This document shows, piece by piece, positions 1 to 5,588 of a stretch of DNA of 7,731 nt. Numbering within the stretch: the stretch's first letter is position 1; each line of letters opens with the position of its first letter. Source of the DNA: Methylovirgula sp. Its GTDB lineage: Bacteria > Pseudomonadota > Alphaproteobacteria > Rhizobiales > Beijerinckiaceae. The translations under genes and the position numbers were made by a program. The DNA lies in the NCBI GenBank assembly GCA_030040215.1, contig JASHUD010000166.1:1-7731 (forward strand). Direction: 5' to 3'. Under the pieces are notes generated by a model. That model searched no databases. It was not told where the DNA came from and saw nothing but the letters and a program-made list of their open reading frames with translations.

Positions 1-389
1 GTGCGTGTGAACGGCACGCCCCAATGTTCGAGTTCATAGACCGCGGCGGGCGCATTGCGGCACATGTATTCGATCGAATCCTGATCGCCGAGCCAATCCG
101 ACCCCTTCACGGTGTCGTACATGTGCCATTTCCAATTGTCGGGGCCCATGTTGCCGAGCGAAGCGGCGATGCCGCCTTGCGCGGCGACCGTATGCGAACG
201 CGTCGGGAAGACTTTGCTGATCGCCGCCGTGCGCAAGCCCGCTTCCGAGCAGCCGACGACCGCCCGCAATCCCGAGCCGCCGGCGCCGACGACGACCACG
301 TCGAACTCATGATCGGTGATCGGGTAGGCGGCGCGGCCAATGACCGGCGCTGCCCCCGCCGCAAGCCCGATGGATCCATTTTCCCGCAT
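1..389 (-). CDS. sdhA: Succinate dehydrogenase flavoprotein subunit, N-terminal part (runs off left edge)
   Basis: Flavoprotein subunit of complex II, which oxidises succinate to fumarate using covalently bound FAD on the cytoplasmic face of the inner membrane. Only the first 129 residues are in the window. They contain the dinucleotide-binding motif GAGGSG (residues 35-40) after a hydrophobic DVVVV strand. The motif RSHTVAAQGG follows, in which His66 corresponds to the histidine that carries FAD in E. coli SdhA (His45). The family block NWKWHMYDTVKGSDWLGDQD (85-104) comes next. The ATG at 387-389 shares its A with the sdhD stop (TGATG), so translation is probably coupled to sdhD; there is no convincing separate Shine-Dalgarno sequence. 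The order sdhC-sdhD-sdhA is usual, and sdhB would be expected beyond the left edge. Identification is certain; only the exact start could be debated. Confidence 0.97.
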   Translation of the reverse strand, partial: MRENGSIGLAAGAAPVIGRAAYPITDHEFDVVVVGAGGSGLRAVVGCSEAGLRTAAISKVFPTRSHTVAAQGGIAASLGNMGPDNWKWHMYDTVKGSDWLGDQDSIEYMCRNAPAAVYELEHWGVPFTR

Positions 390-775
390 CAGGTGAGACT
401 CAGTTTAAGGACTGCATAAATGGCCGCAACGCCGAAGCCGATGGAGAACATGACGTTGGCCATCAAGGTGTATTCCTTCAGACGCGCCGCGTGAACGTAA
501 TCGTCGATGATCGATTGCATGCCGAGTTTCATGTGGACAATGCTGGCCAGAATGAAGAGCAGCATGAAAATCGCCGTGCAGGGATGGGCGAACTCGGCCC
601 TCACTCCCGCCTCGTCCTTGCCGGCCAGCGAAAGCACGATCCAAGCGAAAGCGACGGCGAGCGGCAACAGCGCGACGTTGGTAAGCCGCATGCGCCAGGC
701 ATCGCGCGTGCCGGATTTCGCCGCGCCGAAACGACGGATCGTGCTTGATGCGTGGATCGGGGCGGGATCGATCAT
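389..775 (-). CDS. sdhD: Succinate dehydrogenase membrane anchor subunit SdhD
   Basis: A 128-residue integral membrane subunit of complex II. With SdhC it anchors the catalytic SdhAB dimer, helps bind haem b and forms the ubiquinone site. Three hydrophobic segments are visible, at about residues 33-51, 64-88 and 100-124. The motif HMKLGMQSIIDDYVH (81-95) matches the E. coli SdhD layout: His81 corresponds to the haem-region His71, and Asp92-Tyr93 to quinone-site Asp82-Tyr83 with the same spacing of 11 and 12 residues. The frame is open further upstream to 868, but that would overlap sdhC. I chose the ATG at 773-775 because AAAGGA lies six bases before it and the length then fits the family. 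It sits 34 bp after sdhC and overlaps the sdhA start by one base. Confidence 0.95.
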   Translation of the reverse strand: MIDPAPIHASSTIRRFGAAKSGTRDAWRMRLTNVALLPLAVAFAWIVLSLAGKDEAGVRAEFAHPCTAIFMLLFILASIVHMKLGMQSIIDDYVHAARLKEYTLMANVMFSIGFGVAAIYAVLKLSLT

Positions 776-781
776 GACAAT

Positions 782-787
782 TCCTTT
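782..787 (-). promoter_or_regulatory. Ribosome binding site of sdhD
   Basis: AAAGGA on the minus strand lies six bases before the ATG at 773-775, inside the 34-bp sdhC-sdhD gap. It supports this ATG over the longer open frame that reaches into sdhC. Confidence 0.65.
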
Positions 788-809
788 GCGCGCTGGGGCT
801 GCGTTTGTG

Positions 810-1223
810 CTAGCCAAGCAAGTGAGCCGCGACGAACAGAACCACAGTGAACGACAGGCTTGCCACAAGCGTGCCGAGCGCCAACCATTCGCGCATCGGA
901 TGATCGAGGCCGTAGCCGCTATCCCAAATCAGGTGGCGGATGCCCCCAAAGAAATGATGCAGGAAGGCGAAGGTGAAACCCAAAAGGATAAGCTGGCCCA
1001 GGATCGAGCGCAGGAACGCGGCGGCGGTCGCAAACGGCGTCCCGCCCAAGGCGGCGGCGAGCAGATACCAGACGAGCAGGATCGTCCCGACGTAGAGCGC
1101 CGCGCCAGTGATGCGATGCGCGATCGACATCAGCATCGTCAGCATCGGGCGATAGATCGAAAGATGCGGCGACAACGGCCGCCGCGCCGCAAGATTATCG
1201 GCATCGAGGTCGAATTCGGCCAC
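810..1223 (-). CDS. sdhC: Succinate dehydrogenase cytochrome b556 subunit SdhC
   Basis: A 137-residue membrane subunit of complex II and the first gene of the sdh operon. Both family signatures are present: RPLSPHLSIY (residues 15-24), and HFFGGIRHLIWD (90-101), in which His90 corresponds to the haem b ligand His84 of E. coli SdhC. In SIAHRITG (33-40), Ser33 and Arg37 match the E. coli quinone-site Ser27 and Arg31 in spacing. Three transmembrane segments lie at about 27-55, 73-98 and 112-135. I place the start at the GTG at 1221-1223, giving an N-terminus MAEFDLDADN, because the purine-rich AAGGAAGGGG precedes it. A TTG at 1242-1244 would add seven residues but has no ribosome binding site. 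No ATG is available before the first signature. Confidence 0.93.
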   Translation of the reverse strand: MAEFDLDADNLAARRPLSPHLSIYRPMLTMLMSIAHRITGAALYVGTILLVWYLLAAALGGTPFATAAAFLRSILGQLILLGFTFAFLHHFFGGIRHLIWDSGYGLDHPMREWLALGTLVASLSFTVVLFVAAHLLG

Positions 1224-1230
1224 CCGCCCG

Positions 1231-1240
1231 CCCCTTCCTT
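1231..1240 (-). promoter_or_regulatory. Ribosome binding site deciding the sdhC start
   Basis: Read on the minus strand, AAGGAAGGGG ends seven bases before the GTG at 1221-1223; the internal AAGG at 1233-1236 is nine bases away. The alternative TTG at 1242-1244 has only pyrimidine-containing GACTC upstream. This favours GTG as the sdhC initiation codon. Confidence 0.6.
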
Positions 1241-1490
1241 GCAAGAGTCAAAACTGAGTAATACGCCAGCCGGCATCGTGCAATGCGAGATCGTTAGGTG
1301 GCGAATTTCGAGTTATGCGCCGCAAATGCGCGCAGGGTGATGCGAATTGAGGCGAGAGAACCGGACTGGAAACCTGCCGTTCTGCTTCAACAAAAGGCAT
1401 GGTGCCCTTGAAAATTCGTGACGGCCGCTCAGCGCGCGACGCGCGTTGCTGGCAATCTTGGCAAGGCCCGGCGCGAATGCTTGCGGCCGC

Positions 1491-1518
1491 CGAGGCGATC
1501 TCCGCGGCCATCGCCTCG
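1491..1518. repeat. Perfect 9-bp inverted repeat with an alternative pairing partner
   Basis: CGAGGCGAT at 1491-1499 is the exact reverse complement of ATCGCCTCG at 1510-1518, with a 10-base loop. The inner part of the right arm (TCGCCT, 1511-1516) can instead pair with AGGCGA at 1531-1536, so two mutually exclusive hairpins are possible. No T-run follows in either direction, so this is not a typical intrinsic terminator. It lies about 270 bases upstream of sdhC and about 125 bases upstream of rsfS. It could be an operator or an RNA leader structure, or chance in GC-rich DNA. Confidence 0.5.
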
Positions 1519-1644
1519 CTCGCTCCGCGCAGGCGAGATTCGGCGCCGCGCCGCATTGAAAAAAACGCCGAATTACGCCATGTTAATGGGTGCCGTGGTA
1601 CCGAGCGGTGCGTCCAGAAGTTGGTGGACGCCGAATCACTTTGA

Positions 1645-2073
1645 ATGAGGATCGAAGCGCTGATTCGTATGATCTCCCGTGAGACGGTAAGTTTACCGTT
1701 TCCTCCGGTGGAAGGTTCGGCTGAACTCGATGCCGGTTTGCTCGCCGAGACCGTTCTGGCGCGTCTCGAAGATGCCAAAGCAGAAAACGTCGTCTGCCTC
1801 GACCTGCATGGCAAAACTCCCCTCGCCGATACCATGATCATCGCCACCGGACGCTCCAGCGTGCATGTCGGAGCGATCGCGGAACGCGTGATTCAAGGAA
1901 TCAAAGACAGCGGACTCGGAACCCCGCGCGTCGAGGGGCTGCCGCATTGCGATTGGGTTCTGGTCGATGCCGGCGATGTGCTCGTGCATCTGTTCCGTCC
2001 CGAGGTGCGCCGGTTCTACAATCTCGAGAAGATGTGGGGCAGAGATCGGCCCGCCGAACGGCGCGCCGGCTGA
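1645..2073 (+). CDS. rsfS: Ribosomal silencing factor RsfS
   Basis: RsfS (Iojap/RsfA family) binds protein uL14 of the large ribosomal subunit and blocks joining with the small subunit, lowering translation when nutrients are scarce. The family core is clear: DLHGKTPLADTMIIATGRSS (residues 53-72), then HVGAIAERV, EGLPHCDWVLVDAGDVLVHL (97-116), and the ending EVRRFYNLEKMW (120-131). The product is 142 residues from the ATG at 1645, with about 30 poorly conserved residues before the domain. An in-frame ATG at 1669 would give 134 residues, nearer the usual length. Neither has a strong ribosome binding site, so the start is uncertain. It lies 7 bp before rlmH; these two genes are commonly linked and both act on the 50S subunit. 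The usual upstream partner nadD is not here. Confidence 0.95.
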   Translation: MRIEALIRMISRETVSLPFPPVEGSAELDAGLLAETVLARLEDAKAENVVCLDLHGKTPLADTMIIATGRSSVHVGAIAERVIQGIKDSGLGTPRVEGLPHCDWVLVDAGDVLVHLFRPEVRRFYNLEKMWGRDRPAERRAG

Positions 2074-2080
2074 ATTTGCC

Positions 2081-2560
2081 ATGCGTCTCCTTCTCGTCTC
2101 GGTCGGACGAACCAAGGCCGGCCCGGAACGGGATCTCGTCGAGCGCTATCTCGAACGCGCCGCGGCAACGGGGCGTGGGCTTGGGTTCGATTTCGAACAT
2201 CGCGAGATCGAGGAGAGCCGCGCGCGGCGCCCAAAGGACCGAATGCGCGAGGAAGCTAAAGCGATTCGCGCCTTGCTCGGCGCGGCCGGACGGCGCATCG
2301 CCTTCGACGAGAGCGGCAAAAGTCTTACCAGCGCCGAATTTGCCGCCGACCTCGGCCGCAGCCGCGATCAAAGCGTCGCGCTTGTCGGCCTCATCGTCGG
2401 CGGCCCGGACGGACTCGACCCCGACCTCCGCGCCGAAGCCCATCTCGTCCTTGCGTTCGGCGCCATGACCTGGCCGCACCGGCTGGCGCGCATTATGGCG
2501 GCCGAACAGATCTATCGGGGACTCACGATCCTCGCCGGGCACCCCTATCATCGGATCTGA
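2081..2560 (+). CDS. rlmH: 23S rRNA (pseudouridine1915-N3)-methyltransferase RlmH
   Basis: A SPOUT-fold, SAM-dependent methyltransferase that methylates N3 of pseudouridine 1915 in helix 69 of 23S rRNA, acting on assembled ribosomes. The 159-residue length is typical (E. coli 155). Visible features are the N-terminal strand MRLLLVSVGR, FDESGK (75-80), the glycine-rich SAM/knot motif VGLIVGGPDG (102-111), and the knot region with TWPHRLARIMAAEQIYRG (130-147), ending in the diagnostic HPYHR (154-158). The frame is open upstream to about 1967, but the ATG at 2081 gives the family N-terminus. It begins 7 bp after rsfS, with only a weak ribosome binding site, consistent with cotranscription. No catalytic residue appears to be missing. 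Confidence 0.96.
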   Translation: MRLLLVSVGRTKAGPERDLVERYLERAAATGRGLGFDFEHREIEESRARRPKDRMREEAKAIRALLGAAGRRIAFDESGKSLTSAEFAADLGRSRDQSVALVGLIVGGPDGLDPDLRAEAHLVLAFGAMTWPHRLARIMAAEQIYRGLTILAGHPYHRI

Positions 2561-2622
2561 ACGCGGTGGCGCCTTACTTTCGCCCTTGCTAGCTTCGCAA
2601 GCTGCGATTCGCGGCAAAGAAC

Positions 2623-4020
2623 ATGACCGGGCGCCACTTTGGGACGAGCGAATTGACAGCGCGCATTGCGCCGGCCGTCCCAGTCATGGCCATATTCTTC
2701 TTCGCCGCGCCGGCCGCCGCTGCGCAACTTCCGCAGCCTGCCCTGCCCGTCCAGAACCCGTCGCCTTCGACGTCCCAGCCAAGTCTCGAAGACAAGGCGA
2801 AGGACCTCTCCGCTAAGCAGAGCGAACTTCAAGGCATTCAAGACACGATCCAAGAATCCGAGCAGCAGCGGCACAAGATCGAAGCCCAGATCGAAGGCCT
2901 GCGCGGCGACCGGGCGCGGCTCGAGGCGGCATTGATCGCGACGACGCAGCGAGTGAGCGCCGCCGAAACGAAAGTGAGCGAAGCAGAGGCGCGAATCGAG
3001 AATCTAAACAGCCGAGAGGAGGCGATCCGCCGTTCGCTGGAAAGCCGGCGCACCGTGATCGCCGAAGTTCTCGCTTCGCTGCAGCGGATGGGACGCACGC
3101 CGCCGCCAGCCTTGTTGGTCGCACCCGAGGACATGCTGAAAGCGATCCGCACCTCGATGCTGCTCGGCGCCGTGCTTCCGCAGATGCGCGCCGAGACGGA
3201 GGCGCTGGCCAGCGACTTGTCCGACCTCATCGGGCTTCGTCAGTCGATCACCGCCGAAAAGGCACAGCTTGCTGAGCAGGCGCAGGATCTCGACGGGCAG
3301 CGACAAAAGCTCGCAGCGTTGATCGATGCGCGCCAGGCGGCGCTCGGGGTCGCCCAACAGGCGCTCACGGCCGAGCAGGACCGCGCCGCCGATCTTGCCA
3401 GCCAGGCTACCAACCTAATGCAGCTCATCACGCGCAGCGAGGCCGAGCTGGCCGGCGCCAAACGCGCCGCCGAGGAAGCGCGCAAAGCCGAGGCCCAACG
3501 CGAAGCCAAGGCTGAAGCCGGCAATCAGAAGAATATCTCGCCATTCAACGATCCGGGGCGGCTTGCGCCGGCGATGGCCTTTGCGGACGTTAAAGGTCTG
3601 TTACCAATGCCGGTCTCCGGGACGATCCTTCGCTCCTATGGCTCGCCGGATGGCTTCGGCGGAACTGAAAAGGGCCTACTCGTCGCCACGCAGCCGCGCG
3701 CCGTGGTTGCCGCGCCGTATGACGGCTGGGTCGTGTTCTCGGGACCCTATCGAAGCTACGGACAACTCTTGATCATCAATGCCGGGAACGGCTATTATAT
3801 GGTCTTGGCTGGAATGGAGCGGATCAACGTAGAGGCAGGACAATTCGTCCTCGCCGGGGAACCCGTTGCCAACATGGGCGACGGGTCTGTCAAGACAGCC
3901 GCGGCCATCGCAATTGGCGCGGTGCAGCCCATCCTCTATGTGGAGTTTCGGAAAGACGGGGCGGCGATCGATCCGGGCCCATGGTGGGCGAAGCCGGACA
4001 TGCAAAAGGTTCGCGGATAA
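2623..4020 (+). CDS. EnvC-like periplasmic LytM (M23) domain protein, probable amidase activator
   Basis: A 465-residue exported protein. Residues 1-34 look like a signal peptide with a hydrophobic core (PVMAIFFFAAP) and cleavage near AAAA-Q. Long charged coiled coils follow at about 55-145 and 190-300, joined by a family-typical hinge RMGRTPPPALLVAPEDM (155-171). A C-terminal LytM domain spans about 328-456 and ends LYVEFRKDG...DPGPWW, as in EnvC. Active LytM enzymes have zinc ligands HxxxD and HxH; here those positions read GTEKG (347-351) and MVLAG (393-397), with no histidines. As in E. coli EnvC, it is therefore probably a non-catalytic activator of peptidoglycan amidases during division. 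It lies 62 bp after rlmH and its TAA overlaps the ctpA ATG. The ATG at 2623 has only a weak upstream AAAG. Confidence 0.9.
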   Translation: MTGRHFGTSELTARIAPAVPVMAIFFFAAPAAAAQLPQPALPVQNPSPSTSQPSLEDKAKDLSAKQSELQGIQDTIQESEQQRHKIEAQIEGLRGDRARLEAALIATTQRVSAAETKVSEAEARIENLNSREEAIRRSLESRRTVIAEVLASLQRMGRTPPPALLVAPEDMLKAIRTSMLLGAVLPQMRAETEALASDLSDLIGLRQSITAEKAQLAEQAQDLDGQRQKLAALIDARQAALGVAQQALTAEQDRAADLASQATNLMQLITRSEAELAGAKRAAEEARKAEAQREAKAEAGNQKNISPFNDPGRLAPAMAFADVKGLLPMPVSGTILRSYGSPDGFGGTEKGLLVATQPRAVVAAPYDGWVVFSGPYRSYGQLLIINAGNGYYMVLAGMERINVEAGQFVLAGEPVANMGDGSVKTAAAIAIGAVQPILYVEFRKDGAAIDPGPWWAKPDMQKVRG

Positions 4021-5411
4021 TGCGCAAAATCTCACTCCTGTTGGTCGGCGCCGTACTCGGCGCATCTACCGTCTTGATCGGGACGCAGACGTGGCTCACT
4101 TCGGGCACCGTCGCCCGCGCCGATTCTGCCGATACCTATCGCAGCCTCAATCTGTTCGGCGACGTGTTCGAGAAGATCCGTTCCGATTACGTCGAAAAAC
4201 CCGATGATCAAAAGTTGATCGAGGCGGCGATCAACGGAATGTTGGGTTCGCTCGATCCGCATTCGAGCTACATGGATGCGAAGAGCTTCAACGACATGCA
4301 GGTGCAGACGCGCGGCGAGTTCGGCGGGCTCGGCATCGAAGTCACCGAAGACAACGGGCTCATCAAGGTCGTCACTCCGATCGACGACACTCCGGCGTCA
4401 CGCGCCGGCATTCTCTCCGGCGACATTATCTCGGCCATCGACGGCGAAGACGTCGATGGAATGACGCTCAATCAGGCGGTCGATAAAATGCGCGGCGCGC
4501 CCGATACGACGGTGACGCTGAAAATTTTGCGCGGCCCCAAGAAGGAAGCGCGCGACGTCAAGCTGACCCGCGCCATCATCCAGATCAAATCGGTGCGCGC
4601 CCATCAGGAAGGCGACGACATCGGCTACATCCGGATTACGCAGTTCAACGAGCAGACCGCCGACGGCGTGCGCGATGCGATCTTGAAGTTCCAGAGCGAG
4701 ATGCCGGGTGACAAGCTCAAGGGTTACATCCTCGACTTGCGCAACAACCCGGGCGGCCTGCTCGACCAGTCGATCGCCGTGGTCAACGCGTTCATCGATC
4801 ATGGCGAGATCGTCTCGACGCGCGGCCGCAATGCCGACGAGACGATGCGCTATAATGCCCGGCCCGGCGATCTTTCAAAAGGCAAGCCGGTCGTCGTGTT
4901 GATCAACGGCGGCTCGGCGTCGGCTTCGGAGATCGTCGCCGGCGCGTTGCAAGACCATAAACGCGCGACCCTTATCGGCACACGTTCCTTCGGCAAGGGC
5001 TCCGTGCAGACCATTATTCCGCTCGGCCCCGACAACGGTGCGCTGCGGCTGACCACGGCGCGCTACTACACGCCGTCGGGCCGCTCGATTCAGGCCAAAG
5101 GGATCGAGCCGGACATCGAGGTGCTCGAGGACGTGCCGCCGGATCTCGTCGGCAAGGATGACACCAAGGGCGAGGCTTCGCTCAAGGGCCATCTTCTGAA
5201 CGGCAAGGACGAAGAGCACGGCTCGCAGGCCTATGTTCCGCCGGATCCGAAGAAAGACAAGCAGCTCGTCGCCGCCGAAGATCTGCTGCGCGGCGTGACG
5301 CGGGCCGCCAATACCGCTCCGAGCAGCTCGGCGGTCCCCACGCCTACGGTCGCCGGCCCGGGCGGCAATGCCGCGCCGCCCGACTCCGACGACAACAGCA
5401 AGACGCCCTGA
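4020..5411 (+). CDS. ctpA: C-terminal processing protease CtpA (peptidase S41A)
   Basis: A periplasmic serine protease, 463 residues, that trims or degrades envelope proteins from their C-termini. Residues 1-34 form a signal peptide or anchor (SLLLVGAVLGASTVLIG, then ARAD). A PDZ domain spans about 100-170 (GEFGGLGIEV, RAGILSGDII). The S41 core contains GYILDLRNNPGGLLDQS (235-251) and NGGSASASEIVAGAL (296-310). Ser301 and Lys326 (in FGKGSVQ) are 25 residues apart, and Gln330 follows at +4, the same spacing as the Ser-Lys-Gln set of CtpB. The enzyme is therefore predicted to be active. A low-complexity Pro/Ser/Ala tail starts near 430. The frame is open upstream to 3981, but the ATG at 4020, overlapping the envC-like stop as TAATG, starts a proper signal peptide and implies coupled translation. 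A strong terminator follows. Confidence 0.95.
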   Translation: MRKISLLLVGAVLGASTVLIGTQTWLTSGTVARADSADTYRSLNLFGDVFEKIRSDYVEKPDDQKLIEAAINGMLGSLDPHSSYMDAKSFNDMQVQTRGEFGGLGIEVTEDNGLIKVVTPIDDTPASRAGILSGDIISAIDGEDVDGMTLNQAVDKMRGAPDTTVTLKILRGPKKEARDVKLTRAIIQIKSVRAHQEGDDIGYIRITQFNEQTADGVRDAILKFQSEMPGDKLKGYILDLRNNPGGLLDQSIAVVNAFIDHGEIVSTRGRNADETMRYNARPGDLSKGKPVVVLINGGSASASEIVAGALQDHKRATLIGTRSFGKGSVQTIIPLGPDNGALRLTTARYYTPSGRSIQAKGIEPDIEVLEDVPPDLVGKDDTKGEASLKGHLLNGKDEEHGSQAYVPPDPKKDKQLVAAEDLLRGVTRAANTAPSSSAVPTPTVAGPGGNAAPPDSDDNSKTP

Positions 5412-5436
5412 GCCTCGGCGCAGCGGCTAAACACCG

Positions 5437-5471
5437 GGTCCCGCAATCCCCGATTGCGGGACCTTTCGTTT
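5437..5471 (+). terminator. Intrinsic terminator after ctpA
   Basis: GGTCCCGCAATC (5437-5448) pairs perfectly with GATTGCGGGACC (5452-5463), a 12-bp stem closed by a CCC loop. TTTCGTTT follows immediately. It begins 25 bases after the ctpA stop and should end the rsfS-rlmH-envC-ctpA transcript. The opposite strand lacks a comparable T-run, so it is probably unidirectional. Confidence 0.9.
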
Positions 5472-5489
5472 GCCCCGCCAACGGTCCGG

Positions 5490-5518
5490 TTTCGGCAAAC
5501 ACGTCCGGCGTGTATGAT
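5490..5518 (+). promoter_or_regulatory. Candidate promoter for the YibQ-like gene and rppH
   Basis: TATGAT at 5513-5518 is a good -10 match (5 of 6 to TATAAT). A poor -35, TTTCGG (5490-5495), lies 17 bp upstream. Its position just after the terminator and about 70 bp before the chosen start at 5589 fits a separate transcription unit. Transcription would start near 5525, which excludes the earlier in-frame ATG at 5514 as the translation start. Confidence 0.4.
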
Positions 5519-5542
5519 TCGCCGACAAGACGTGATTCGCCG
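5515..5542 (+). repeat. 10-bp direct repeat over the candidate -10 and start region
   Basis: TGATTCGCCG occurs at 5515-5524 and again, identically, at 5533-5542, 18 bp apart start to start. A perfect palindrome GGGTCGACCC (5546-5555) follows four bases later. The first copy overlaps the candidate -10 box, so the pair could be an operator. There is no known regulator match that I can name. Confidence 0.4.
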
Positions 5543-5588
5543 CTTGGGTCGACCCGATCGGAGTTCGGCGAGCCAGGATGCCGGCACG

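Larger units (their letters stand above)
1224..1644. other. Divergent intergenic region between sdhC and rsfS
   Basis: This stretch of 421 bp holds no gene I can support. The open frames crossing it on either strand lack recognisable motifs and a ribosome binding site. It must contain the sdh promoter (leftward) and probably an rsfS promoter (rightward). Possible but weak elements are TATTAC on the minus strand at 1258-1263 for sdh, with no good -35, and TTGAAA at 1556-1561 followed 18 bp later by ATGTTA (1580-1585) for rsfS. The segment 1440-1555 is strongly GC-rich and contains a perfect 9-bp inverted repeat. I see no tRNA and no recognisable riboswitch class. nadD, which often precedes rsfS, is absent, and I found no remnant of it. 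Confidence 0.6.

Noticed and set aside
507..1340. A 277-codon plus-strand open frame across sdhD and sdhC
   Set aside because: It is antisense to two genes carrying clear complex II signatures, and its own product has no recognisable features.
1399..1644. Possible nadD remnant or small gene just upstream of rsfS
   Set aside because: I searched the visible plus-strand frames for NadD features and found none; the frames have no ribosome binding site and a biased composition.
1248..1847. A minus-strand open frame of 199 codons covering the sdhC-rsfS gap and the 5' part of rsfS
   Set aside because: Half of it is antisense to conserved rsfS codons, there is no ribosome binding site or motif, and the Ser/Arg-rich product looks like noise.
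2591..2603. AGCTT-CGC-AAGCT hairpin in the gap between rlmH and the EnvC-like gene
   Set aside because: Only a 5-bp stem and no T-run, so not a credible terminator; more likely chance.
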